From Sporodiniella umbellata (Eukaryota; Mucoromycota; Mucoromycetes; Mucorales; Rhizopodaceae), in assembly GCA_025677835.1 (NCBI GenBank), contig JAIXMR010000021.1:186501-250500 (forward strand): 64,000 bases of DNA, read 5' to 3'. This document shows, piece after piece, positions 31,294-41,989 of the stretch. Made by a program: the position numbers and the translations under genes. Every line of letters begins with the position of its first letter. The stretch's first letter is position 1. Below the pieces are notes generated by a model. It searched no databases, had not been told where the DNA came from, and saw only the letters and a program-made list of their open reading frames with translations.

Positions 31294-32281
31294 GCTTGTA
31301 ATGCTACCAAAAAAAAGGGTCCCCTCTCTATTTTTTTTTTTTGTCTCTCTGGCTATTTTGCACAGAGTGCGTGACAGCTTTTTGAGGGGCTTAAAGCCAG
31401 CCAATAAAAGGTCGTACTGTATTATCCTTGAATGAGAGAAGGATCGTCACCTACAGAAAAGCACCACGAAGATTGGCTTTGGGAGTATTAAACTCAAGAT
31501 CAAATACTTGAAAAAAAAAAAAAAAAACTCAAAGGGAATCAACTGTAAAAATTAGAGATAGTGTGTGTTAGTATAGGAGTCATTCAAGTTGACAAAACAT
31601 GTAGCTTTTTCTTAGCGATCTGATGTGCTCTGAAAACCTGTTGCAGCTTCAGCACTCTATTTGGGAATGATTTCATAGCTTGGATTCGTACCACAAAGCA
31701 CTAAATGGTATTTGGTCTCCATTGCGCTTTGGAATTTTAGCTCTGTAGAGCCTATTAAGCGACCTCTGTTTCCTTCTTTTTAATACCTCTAGTCATAGCT
31801 GAGAATTTCATCTTATCAAAACAAGTTGACACACTGTGTTTACCGTAAAAAAGTGGACTTGACATTTACCTAGTAGCTCTCTATTTTTTAGAGGGTTATT
31901 CTCCATTAGCCATATGGGTCGTGTTTAGGCCTCAAATAAAACCAAAGGATAATTTGCTTGGCAGAGGTACAAGTAAAATATTAAAAGCAGAATGTTCCTG
32001 TTTTCAAAAACACCTCATTTTAACTCAATAAAAGGAATAGTACTAAGCCTTTTTAGTACGAGAGTTACCGCAACGCTGTACGTTTGATGAAAGACTACCT
32101 CACTTTACAAAGTGAGGCGTTTCACTGCATAATACAAGATACTTTTTCATATTTTGACAGTCACCGCTTGGCTAATTATAACAAGATCGCAAAAAGACCT
32201 TTTTTGTATCCATAGGCAAAAATGATATTTTATTATCGCTATTCATCGTTTGACTCACTGGTCTTTTGATACTTCTAATAT
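31294..32281. other. spacer, no gene seen
   Basis: Upstream of uL22m and downstream of the TMEM106-like gene. Contains a 9-bp inverted repeat at 32098-32117 and T/A runs near 31331 and 31511. No frame has family resemblance. Confidence 0.5.
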
Positions 32282-33924
32282 TTAAAGAATATCATTTTCA
32301 GACGCAAACCACTGTGCGTATTTTTCGGGTATAGGGGCATTATCCGACAGTTGACCAGTCAAGGGGTTAACTCTTGTAACTTGAGATACACGTACGGTAT
32401 GAAATTGAGATAAATTAGAAAAGAAAGGTAAAATTTGGTATTTGAGAACCCCGCGTATTGTCAATTCATAAGGGTAACGAATGAGTAAAGACCTAAGAGG
32501 GAAAAGAGATAGATATAAAGGGTTAGACAGATATTTGTGTGTGTGTATTATTGTTGACTAGCTTTACCATCGTTCGTTTCCACTATAATCGTCTTTAATA
32601 GAGCCTGGGCTTTGGATCTGTATCTGACTGGTAGCTACACTGACTGTAGAATTCAATAAAGCCCCCGCCTGGTATATAAGAGGGTCCTCCAGGTGATATA
32701 TAGTACCCAGGAATTCGGCTGGATCCGTACCTTGGGTGATGGTATGATTGAGTGTCACTGGAACGTAGCGACTGGAAGCAAACACACTGAAAACAGCCGT
32801 TGTCATGGTGATAGTCCACCAGTTACTGTTCCTAATACCAAGAAAATGAGTACAAACAAATACATGCTTACACATAGATGTCTATTCATAAAAAAAAAAA
32901 AAAGGGCTCCCATCACTCTACCTCGCTCTAACGTTTAGATTGAAAATTAACTCTTTATGAGTGCCGAGGACATTTGAAATACTAACTACCTCTATGTCCT
33001 CAAGAGGGGCAGATCCCAAGAAAACACTAGACCAAGCAAAAAGAAAAACAAGCAGAAGAGCTCCAATTACATAAAAAGTGAGCCAACTTTTCTTACTGCT
33101 TGTAAGAAAAAAAAAAAAAAAAACATGTTATGAACAAGCGTAGGACGAAATTGCCTTACATCTTTGTATGGCAACGTAATGCCTTTTTTTTTCGTAATGG
33201 AGTACAGTCTTCATTAGTACGAGACAAAGGTAAGGGCGGGTAATAGAAAGTATTATAGATCGGTCTAATCCTCCTGTTGCTCATATCTTTAAGAGAGATG
33301 GTCATGTCCGACACTGTCGATCTCAGCACAGGACGCCTGAGGGGTGATTTTTCAGTGTAAGAAGGTAAGGTGTCATATCCATCTGTGTCTGTTGAAGAGT
33401 AAAAGTAATGAGGCTGATGACAGTGCGCTTCAGGGTCGTGCTGCCAATGGTTATGTTTTGGCTTGTCACGGTAAACATAGACATCGAGATCAGCCGAGTC
33501 TAGGGAAGTTCACATGATGAGCTTGTATTCAAATTGGATATGAAATATTTTTTTTATTTTTTTTTGTGCAAACCTTTGGCATCCATTACAGCCGCACTCA
33601 AGTTCTGAGCAAATATATCGGTGGGATTTATAAAACTGTTTGGAATGGGCGCTCTCTTCTTTTTCTTTTTAAGTGATTTGGTAGACTCGCTTGCCTAGAG
33701 CAAAACAGAATCAATAAAGTTGAACGCGAAAAACAGAATAAAACAGAAAAAAAAAAAGGATAAATTATGTTACAAACAGTTAATGATTGTTCTGGAAAAA
33801 CAACGTTTTCAACAATGAGCTCTCTTGGCTCTTTGCACGGATTTTTTGACAGCATAACTGAAGTTCGTGAAGCGCTTTTTTTCAAAGCGGGTCGTGTTGG
33901 CATCCTGTCTCCATTCGATTCCAT
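32282..33924 (-). CDS. single-span membrane protein, TMEM106/LEA2-like
   Basis: Type II membrane protein, probably vacuolar/endolysosomal by family. Exons in order: MESNGDRMPTRPALKKSASR... to EQSLT; ASESTKSLKKKKKRAPIPNS with NPTDIFAQNL; a His/Tyr-rich disordered region with HNHWQHDPEAHCHQ; then KSWLTFYVIGALLLVFLFAW, one membrane span; then the lumenal part with SISNVLGTHKELIFNLNVRA, GIRNSNWWTITMTT, AGALLNSTVSVAT, and TIRGVLKYQILPFFS. The order basic tail, one span, then a LEA2-type beta domain with NWW matches TMEM106/Vac7-like proteins. Six or so exons. Family link is moderate, not certain. Confidence 0.65.
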
Positions 33925-36029
33925 ACAAGAGAAAATGTTTGAAAGAAAGAAAACAGAATTCCAAAAAAAAAAAAAAAAAAAGAGAGAGAGAAATAAACAA
34001 AGTTGGAGGCACGTGTGCATCAAGCGATATCCTTTTGTAGATTTTATGTTGTATGAGCTAATGGATTTGCTTTGAAACGTACACACAACCGTATTTTAAT
34101 CTAAATTATACTAGTCTCTGCATCTGACCCTGATAAACAAAGAGTCATTCTGTCTTGAAACATAACAAAAAAACCAAAAAGAGCTGGAAATGATTGTTTA
34201 TTAGTTGTCTTTCTGTTCCATTTCGTTGTTACACACTCTCTTCCCAGAAGCCACGCCCTATCACTTTTCTGTCATCCCTCTTTTTCTTTTATTGATGTTT
34301 TTACTCAGCTTGATAGATGCGCAATAAACACGCTTGTCCATTTATGTATAGATAGAAGCCAGTGCCTCTTGGCGCTAAACTTAATTTTTTAATAAAGGCT
34401 GTCTAGAACATTGATGTGGGTAGATCGGGTATAGTTTTAAGCTGTACTCAGAAGCCGATTATTGGCCCTACCAGATCTGGAGCGGAATCTGATAAGGCTC
34501 TCAAGTTGAAGTCTCTTGGTGCTTATAAATGAAAGGGGGGGGGCTATGAGATCATCGGGTTCTTTTGAAGCCAAAGAAAATGATGAGTTACCTAGTGAGC
34601 TTTACTATACATGGACTATTTGTTTTCTTTTTTAGCCAGCAAATCAGCTATTGTCAAAATCATAAAGAATTGGAAACGAAATTCTGGATATCTCCAAAAA
34701 GGAAATTTGATGTTCAAGTTGCATCAGTTTCTAAAATAGGTTTTTATGCACTGGATCTGATGTCATTCGTTCATACTCGACACACACCGCGCTTGTTCTA
34801 AAGCCCGAGAGAGTCTACAGACACACCTTTTAAGCAAACACCGCACAGAGCACTGTTGCTGTCGATCTATTTATAAAATAATTGATTAAAAAGTTGTTGC
34901 TTTCAGAACAAAGTATTTTAGTAAAGACCACGTCTATCGATTTTGCCATAAATGTTCATTGAGCCGTTCACTTCCAGAATGTAAAGATTTTTCTCATGTA
35001 AGGGAAAAAGAATACAAAGGCTCTACCCAGGCTTTCCACTGTCCAAAAAAAAAAAAAAAAAAAAAATGAGACGATGCTTTCTGTCTTTCCCCACACAAAT
35101 AGAGACTTGAAGGTCCTATCGCCAACGGAACTAAAGATAAACCGAAGGCTTTTATCTTGGTCAGCAAATCTTTTTTCTATTTAAAAAGTGGCGGGAGGGT
35201 GCTTTCTAAAGGGCTTCTGGACTGCGGGCGAGTAGGGCAACGAAAGCCATATTCATTGACAGACACACGTTGCTTTTAGGGGAAATCGCATGTTATTAAA
35301 CACCTGGGTCAATGGTGCACAAAACGTTGCCAAGAATAGATGAGTGCACACTACTTAAAAAGCGGGAAGGGCTATTTGGATAGTTGATTCTTATTGAAGA
35401 CCTTCTTTAGATGTAAAACCAAAGACGCTGCGGTTAATAGCTTTGGGGCTAAACGCTCTCCACGTCAGCCGGATAAAGTGTAAAGAAACCCAGTGTATGA
35501 GCCCCGCTTCAAAAAAAAAAAAAAATTTGACTCATGTGGAAACAAGTTTCACTGCGTCTTTTCAAACATCGCTTTTGGTTCAAAGAAAGATTACAGTGTG
35601 GGAGTGTATGAACCAAATTAATAAGAGGGGGACTCGTGTAACAGTAGAACCTTCCCTTGAGCTGGTTGTGAGAAAATAACCCCAAAAATCAAGCAATCAC
35701 GCAAACATGCAACAAGATCAGTAAATTATGGGCAATAATAACAATAAATCGTGTATTATTATTAGCAGCGATTTTAATTTGTTTCTGTAATTTAGTGTAT
35801 GGGTACACACCGAAAGTAATTAGCAATCTAAAGAAATTGAACTCTGTCCAGACTACAAATCGCGTGCAATTAAATTTCGAAAATTTTCTTTTTTTTTTTT
35901 TCAGCCAAACAAAATCTAATCCTTGTCTCCTTATTTTTCAGCTTCTCCTTAGCCAGCTAGCTTAACTTTATCTTGCTGATTATCACCATTTGTCATCTTT
36001 CCGCAACATGACAAATAAAGGGGTAGGAG
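33925..36029. other. 2.1-kb gene-poor spacer
   Basis: No intact gene. At 34437-34531 an open frame reads CTQKPIIGPTRSGAESDKAL and continues LKSLGAYK, faintly like an oxidoreductase cofactor region, then stops; a second short frame follows at 34565-34801. They may be a decayed gene. A runs at 33962-33979 and 35044-35066. Confidence 0.4.
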
Positions 36030-36218
36030 CCAATCAGGCTTCGTGTTGTGGTTCTCTGTTGACTCATCTCAATGCCTATGCGGGAAAATTAGCCAATGGG
36101 ACCAATAAACACCCCCAAAAATTTTCTATTTTATGCCAAAAATAGAAACAGTCCATGGCATTGTCCAATGGGAGCCAAGAGGAAAGCACGAGAACAACGG
36201 CTGAAAGAATATAAATAG
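36030..36218 (+). promoter_or_regulatory. CCAAT/TATA promoter of the kinase gene
   Basis: CCAAT at 36030-36034, 36093-36097, 36102-36106 and 36165-36169, and TATAAATAG at 36210-36218. GCGGGAAAA at about 36080-36088 resembles an E2F/MBF-type site. The boxes all lie on the plus strand ahead of the kinase gene. Confidence 0.65.
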
Positions 36219-36304
36219 TCCGAGTGAGAATGAATTAAGAGCTCTTTATTTCTTTTTCTTCCTTCTAACCTTCCCCTGTTCTCTTCTATCCAATTCTAAC
36301 CACC

Positions 36305-36316
36305 ATGTCTCTCTAA
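36305..36316 (+). promoter_or_regulatory. short upstream ORF (Met-Ser-Leu)
   Basis: ATG in a near-ideal CCACC context, then two codons and TAA, in the leader between the TATA box (36210) and the kinase ATG (36476). Could lower main-frame initiation, unless removed by a leader intron. Confidence 0.45.
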
Positions 36317-36475
36317 ACCCCCCCTTTTTTTTATTATTAAAAAAAGAAACAAAGAAAAGAAATCTATGCTGCTTCCAAACACATCAAGAATACCAAATAT
36401 GTTCCATCTATACTTTATACAAATCACACATTGAATCCTAGCGTACAAAATATTAGTAATATCGAATCTCATCCA

Positions 36476-37630
36476 ATGGACAATAACAACACAACTACTA
36501 AAGATGAGGCCTATTGGTCTCAGCTCGCTCTCTCCTTTGTCGACAAAGTGATTGATCAACAGTACCTGCTTCTTGAAGTCCTAGGCCACGGTGCCTACGG
36601 TTGTCTCTTTCTCGGCCAGTCTCTTAAAGACAATAGCTACGTTGCCGTCAAAATCATTCTCAAGTCACAAGACCACCAACAGCTTCAAGTCCAGCAACTC
36701 GAAGTCGACATTCAATCTCAGCTCAAGCACCCTCACCTTCTAGCCCTTCACCGCGTTGTTCAAGAAGAAGCCTACATGTATCTGATCATGGAGCTTTGTG
36801 ACCAAGGCGATCTATTTGACTATGTCATCAAAGATCAGGAAGACATGAACGATGTCCGCGATGAGGCTATTGTCAAGACTTGGTTTGCACAAATCCTCGA
36901 TGCAGTGGCGCATATGCACGCCCAAGGTGTTTATCATCGCGATCTCAAGCTTGAGAACATCTTGTTGCAGCAAGAGGATGAAGACGAAGAGCAGCTTTGT
37001 TGTAAGGTGGCAGACTTTGGTCTCGCTACCCGTGAGCGTTACTCGATGGAATTCGGTTGCGGTTCAACCTCTTACCTTGCTCCTGAACACTTTGACGATG
37101 GATCTGACCTTGTCCCTTACGATGCTGCTGCTTCCGACAGCTGGTCGCTTGGCGTGCTCCTGTTGGCTTTGATGTTTGGCAGAAACCCATGGCAGGAGGC
37201 TTCCTCTTCAGATCCCGCTTATCACGAATTCAGCCGAAACCCAAGCATGCTAAAGGACCAGCTCTTCCCCGATCTCTCACTGGCTACCCTCTGTTGGTTA
37301 CAGGCTGCACTGGCTCCTAACCAACGCCCTTCCGTCGCAGCTCTCAGGGAGCAATTTCTAGCGATCGATCATCTCTATGCTACCGAGCAAGAAGATACCT
37401 TGGCTCATGTTGCCATTCCTTCCAACATCAAACAAACCAACGTTCATTCTTACGATTCTGCTTACTTTAGTGGAGGCCACAACATGTCTTGGTCTGATAT
37501 GGTAGACCAAGAAATAGAACAAAAGCTTACTCAACCCGACCCTCCCTCAGAAACTCCCTCCTTCGATTCTTGGGATGAGGATACAGACGTCTTTGTTCAT
37601 AGCGCCGAAAAGGAGTCTTGGTGGCTCTAA
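36476..37630 (+). CDS. Ser/Thr protein kinase, Ran1/Pat1-Ksp1-like
   Basis: Single-exon kinase of 384 residues. Subdomains in order: LGHGAYGCLFLGQ (glycine loop), VAVKIIL (ATP Lys), IMELCDQGDLFDYV, YHRDLKLENILL (catalytic loop), VADFGLATRE (Mg-binding DFG), CGSTSYLAPEHF (activation segment), SWSLGVLLLALMFGRNPW, and a helical end at NQRPSVAALREQ. The C-terminal ~80 residues are acidic and end EKESWWL. HRDLKLEN plus the G-C-GS-xYLAPE segment suggests the Ran1/Pat1/Ksp1 group, regulators of meiosis or nutrient response in yeasts; substrate unknown. I chose the first in-frame ATG; upstream codons in this frame lack one. Confidence 0.88.
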   Translation: MDNNNTTTKDEAYWSQLALSFVDKVIDQQYLLLEVLGHGAYGCLFLGQSLKDNSYVAVKIILKSQDHQQLQVQQLEVDIQSQLKHPHLLALHRVVQEEAYMYLIMELCDQGDLFDYVIKDQEDMNDVRDEAIVKTWFAQILDAVAHMHAQGVYHRDLKLENILLQQEDEDEEQLCCKVADFGLATRERYSMEFGCGSTSYLAPEHFDDGSDLVPYDAAASDSWSLGVLLLALMFGRNPWQEASSSDPAYHEFSRNPSMLKDQLFPDLSLATLCWLQAALAPNQRPSVAALREQFLAIDHLYATEQEDTLAHVAIPSNIKQTNVHSYDSAYFSGGHNMSWSDMVDQEIEQKLTQPDPPSETPSFDSWDEDTDVFVHSAEKESWWL

Positions 37631-38286
37631 TCTCTTTATTTATTCTCTTTCTTATTATGTAAATAAATGTACTTGTTAATCTTAACTTTCTGTCTTGACA
37701 CCTTCAATTGATTTTGTGTTTCCCTTCTCTATCACTACAGATAACTCTGTTCTGGCTGAAATCAAATAACCCATCCCGTTAGAACATATTGAAGACCTCT
37801 TTTTTTACAAGACGTCTTTTTTACGTCATCTGACACGGACAGGAATTGCTTTCGAGTATAAAAGCTAGCGGTATTAAAAAAATAAAACGGACCGGTAATT
37901 CTTATATCAGTCGGCAGTGAGTGAGCTAGGATGATGTAAAAGTGCTTGGTAGAGCCATACTTGTTACAACAGTACAAGGCTTACCCCTTTTAAATTTAAA
38001 GACTTTGTTTCAAAGTACGTAGCTAGTGTCATGTACTATAAAGAAAGAAAAAAGAGAGAGAGAGAGAAAGAGACATAGTCCAAAAAACATCATGTATAGT
38101 TTATGTTAGGCAGAGAAAGACACTCCGTCAGCTCGAAACATCACAGACTCAAGCGTAGCCCCCAGGTATTTGATATAAACAGGTGGGCGGTTATGTCTTG
38201 AAAAGCTTCATAATTATTATTGTAAATAAAAAGAGACGAAACTGAAAAAATAAAAAAAAAATAAAAAAAAAATAAAAAAAAAAAGC
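37631..38286. other. spacer between convergent genes
   Basis: Kinase 3' flank and USP39 3' flank. GA-rich simple repeat near 38050-38072 and A-rich AAAT repeats near 38240-38284. No gene seen. Confidence 0.55.
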
Positions 38287-39694
38287 CTATTGTCTTAGTT
38301 TTCTTTCCCAAATCTAAAATCGATAAGTATAAATAATATGCTTTGTTTAACTAATACCTGAATATAACTTTCTGACATGAAGATCATTTGAGGCATAATT
38401 TCCTCCACAATCAGGTCTTGTACCTGGTACCATTGCTCTGTACCGCGGTGGCGTACGTGTACCTTGTACGAACCTTTTTCAGACTCGCCTTCATGACATA
38501 TGTTGGCTAGAAGATCATAATGCTGACCCAGAGTGTCCATATTAGGATCGGTGGAAACTATCAAACCCATCGTTATTATATACACTTCAGCCGATAGGAA
38601 TACTTACAGTTGGCCATGTCTATGTTTTTGATAGGGAAAGTTACAATCGTCGGGTTTTTCTCGTTGGTCCAGCTATTCTTTGCAAATCGTTTGATATGGA
38701 GAATAAGATACTGAGGAAGCTGAGTTATGTTGTATCTCTTTAGCTGGTTGGAAACTTCTTGTACTTTCCTTCCATCAAATTTACTTAGAATAGTTGTTAA
38801 GGGTACTTGAGGGACATTCACCGCCTTCTTTTTCTCATCTTGATAAAGTGGTACAGCTGGCAAATCCAGCGCTAAAAACAAAAAGGGAGTGGTGGTTGTA
38901 GTAACTTCCTTATTGGGGTTGAATGTCATGTCTTTTTCTGTTGGCATCCCAGCTGGTTGGGAGTCGACTTTAACCTCGCCTTGAAAATATTTGTAAATAA
39001 CACCTATTATATGTGTGTGTGTTTTTTTAAGAAAAAGATGTCGATGAGAACTTTAGCTGTTCCATTTTCAAAACCCTTACTGCTGTTTTTCTTCTTTGTC
39101 CCTCCCAAATCCTTATGAAGGGTGTTCAAAAACCAAGACATAAAGTCAATTGCATTGTTTTGCTCAGTCAATTTGAACCTTTTTCGACTGGCGTTGGATA
39201 TTTCTTGTACAAGTTCGTGAGGACTTACTTGTCCTTTAAAGGCTCTAGGATTCCATATTTTTCTTACTAGCGCTCCAAATCTATAAACTACAAGTATAGA
39301 AAATTACTGTCAAATACTAGAGCAAAAGGTGGACAATAGCATTTCCTTACCAAGCTGTGAAGAACCTTTGGTTTCAAAATCCTGTAAAATAAAGTAATCT
39401 CGGATAGGTGGTATATGGGCCAGCGCTTGAATGATGACGTTCATATAGTCGTTGGCTTTGATGTTATTCAGGCCCACAAATCCAGGTAGATACTTTTTAT
39501 TATTCAAGTCGTAGGATGTTTTAAGTGTTTTATCAAGTTCCTCGACCTGTCTTTTGCTCAAAATGGGATTCAACGCGTACTGTTCGATAGAAAAAGTTAA
39601 GCGCCAGCTTGACATTTGAATGTTTCTTTCTTTTTTACCTTGATGTCATTGAGTGAAGGATCGTCTACTTCGTAACTGTCGGGTAGAACATAAA

Positions 39695-39727
<33 letters not shown>

Positions 39728-40047
39728 GAAAATAAAAGATTAGCGCTCTGTTTAATGTAACAAAAACTACTTACCTTGAGGGTAGTTAAATTGATAAAAA
39801 CATGATGATCTTTATCAATGCTGTGAAAATAGGCATGTGAAGATTTGCCTCTCCCTTGATAATACTTGCCGCATGTTAAACAAGCATAAACATTGAGATG
39901 GGAAAGCGAAACTGAGCAGACTTTTTCAAAATCAAAATCGAGCATGTGGCGATCGATTGTATCCAAATAGAGATCAGTCGTTTCATTGTCTTTTTTAGTT
40001 GTGCGCGAAGGCGGCTCAAGACGGGCTCTTTTTGTTTGCGGCTCCAT
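38287..40047 (-). CDS. USP39: USP39/Sad1, tri-snRNP-associated inactive ubiquitin hydrolase
   Basis: Pre-mRNA splicing factor needed to assemble the U4/U6.U5 tri-snRNP. N-terminal zinc-finger UBP: CSVSLSHLNVYACLTCGKYY, GRGKSSHAYFHSIDKDHHVF. The USP domain begins GFVGLNNIKANDYMNVIIQA, where a real protease has a catalytic Cys; here it is Asp, as in known Sad1/USP39 proteins. Later blocks: NAIDFMSWFLNTLHKDLGG, YLILHIKRFAKN, HYDLLANICHEG, and the last exon IWERKLRQ after a short intron. About seven exons. The N-terminus is basic (MEPQTKRARLEPP), a likely nuclear signal. A T24 run fills one intron (about 39699-39726). Confidence 0.93.
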
Positions 40048-40346
40048 AAAAATACAAACGAAAAAATATAAAAAAATTGTCACCTAAACTTTTTATTTCA
40101 CGAGAATTAAACTCAGTGATAGAAAAAGGATATTGCTTTAGTAATTATTGTTGATAACAAAATCAAATAAATCCAAGCTGTGTACTAGAAACGCTTCCTC
40201 CCTCTTTTCTTTCTTTTGTATATACTAGAGTGCTTAGAAAAGATAGAAAGGACAATTGAAGCTAATAAAAGAGAAATATCTAAATTAGTCCATTAAAGCA
40301 AAATGATCAAGCAAACTCAGCAGGTTATGCCATTAAGGCGAACGGT

Positions 40347-41025
40347 TTATTTCTTAAGCCGTAATAGTTTGACAAAGTAGTAGAAAAAATGCGGCGCACG
40401 CCAGTGTTTTTTAGATAAAGTGTACTTGTCCAAAAATCGCACTTGGCCTTTGTTGAAAGCTCCTCGTCTGTGTTTTCGAATATAACTCACGGCATCCTAA
40501 TTGTCATGGTTAAGCCTTTGTTCAAAAAAAAAAAAAAAAAAATTTAAAATTCCTCTTACCAATGGATCCATGCCTCCCTCAATCAACGAAATGGCCACAA
40601 GAACCTAAATAACTATATTTAGCATAAAAAATAAAAAAAAGCTCTGACTCAAGGAGAAAGACTGTTTTATTTCTTTTTAAAAAAAATGAAGAATTTACTG
40701 GTGCTCTCCCAATCCCAGCTACGCAATGAGCACCGAGCGTTGTTTGTTTGTTTTTGGCGTCAGCGCTCAGTTCCAACCAACGGCTGATTGCTTGTTGGTC
40801 AGGTACACCGCCATCTTCAAATTTGATGCTCTCGTGTACTTTAATCCCTATTGACTCAAGGTCTTGTGGGTCGTAAATATTGTCAGGCCTATGGCAAATG
40901 CAAACTAAATCGGATACATTCTCTTCTCTAAATACTTTGATATAATTTGGCAAAGTATTTTTTGTAGGTGCGTCAAGCAACAAAAACTTTTGGTGTGTCT
41001 GTGGGGACTGGATGACAGTAAACAT
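40347..41025 (-). CDS. PRL/PTP4A-type protein tyrosine phosphatase lacking CaaX
   Basis: Dual-specificity-like phosphatase of the PRL class, 173 residues. Exon 1 starts MFTVIQSPQTHQKFLLLDAP. General-acid loop FEDGGVPDQQ; P-loop HCVAGIGRAP, with the CX5R catalytic Cys and Arg; then VLVAISLIEGGMDPL and DAVSYIRKHRRGAFNKGQV. The intron after GRAP has donor GTAAAT. Animal PRLs end in a prenylated CaaX; this one ends FVKLLRLKK with no Cys, although length and the basic tail are otherwise the same. The ATG lies only 50 nt downstream of the APC10 stop on the same strand. Confidence 0.88.
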
Positions 41026-41075
41026 TAAAAAGAAAGGAAAGAAGAAAGAAAAGAAAAACAATGTTTATTTCCTTT

Positions 41076-41989
41076 TCAACGTATGATCCATGCCCTATTG
41101 GACGTTTTTTCTACCTGGTCCACTTTATCTTTTCCTTCCTGTGGGGGTTGACTGGTTTTGTCTTGAATATTAGAACTAAAGAAAAGCGTCAGGCAAAACG
41201 TGTATTGTATATATACATATACAGCTTACGAGAGGGTGTATAGTTTAATCTGTCGTATTTGGGTATCTTTTCCATCGGAATACGTATTGAGCACACGAAT
41301 TTGTAATGCAAAAACTGGAAAATTGTTGCTATCCCTAAAATAGATGTAAATCATTTACGATGCTAAAAAGGGGCAAACTTACGCTGAAAAGTCAACGTTA
41401 ACCCACCCAACACACTCTGGACATTCTACTGTTGCCAGATCCTGTAAATCCCTATAAGTATTTCCTCCCCGGATTGCAATTGTTTTTGGGGTATATGTTT
41501 GGTCCTGGAGATAGTCAATAAAAATAGAGACTTGGCTTACAACAATGGCTCGATGAAATGAGATATTGACTGCACGATCTTTTTTTAATGGTGATACATT
41601 GGATCTAAATATATTTGTATTGATAAATATACTACTGAACCATCATATTCTTCTTGTTTTTCTTTTTACTGCCAATAGGTATATGGTCTGTCATCTCTCA
41701 GTTTATCTACACCCATACCTTTTCGAAAGGAAGAAACACTCCAAGTAGACTCAGTATCCCCTATTTCTGTAGCCCCTATCTTTAGCTGCTCTTTTTCAGG
41801 GTGGCTATCAGTATATGCCTCATATGCATGCTGCTCTTTTTCTCCATCTTCCGTATTAGCATCACTTAAATTATAATCAGCCTCACAATCAGGATTTAGC
41901 TCAGCTTGTTGTTGATCCGATAGAGATTGATCATCGGACAGAAAATAGTGTGGCGAGGCTAAATCAAATGGCTGAGATAGTGAAGACAT
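41076..41989 (-). CDS. APC10: Anaphase-promoting complex subunit 10 (Doc1)
   Basis: Processivity subunit of the APC/C ubiquitin ligase; its DOC domain helps bind the D-box. Exon 1 has an acidic N-terminal extension from MSSLSQPFDLASPHYF, then STWSVSSFRKGMGVDKLRDD and YTYWQ, the DOC hallmark. Exon 2 continues VNISFHRAIVVSQVSIFIDY, YTPKTIAIRGGNTYRDLQ and VGWVNVDFS. Exon 3 reads FALQIRVLNTYSDGKDTQIR. A last exon adds a linker and ends WIIR, preserving the C-terminal Ile-Arg tail by which Doc1 docks on Cdc27/Apc3. Splice joins keep frame throughout. PRL lies immediately downstream. Confidence 0.9.

Noticed and set aside
38287..40047. USP39 as an active deubiquitinase
   Set aside because: The catalytic Cys position is Asp (NNIKANDYMN), as in the known inactive Sad1/USP39 group.
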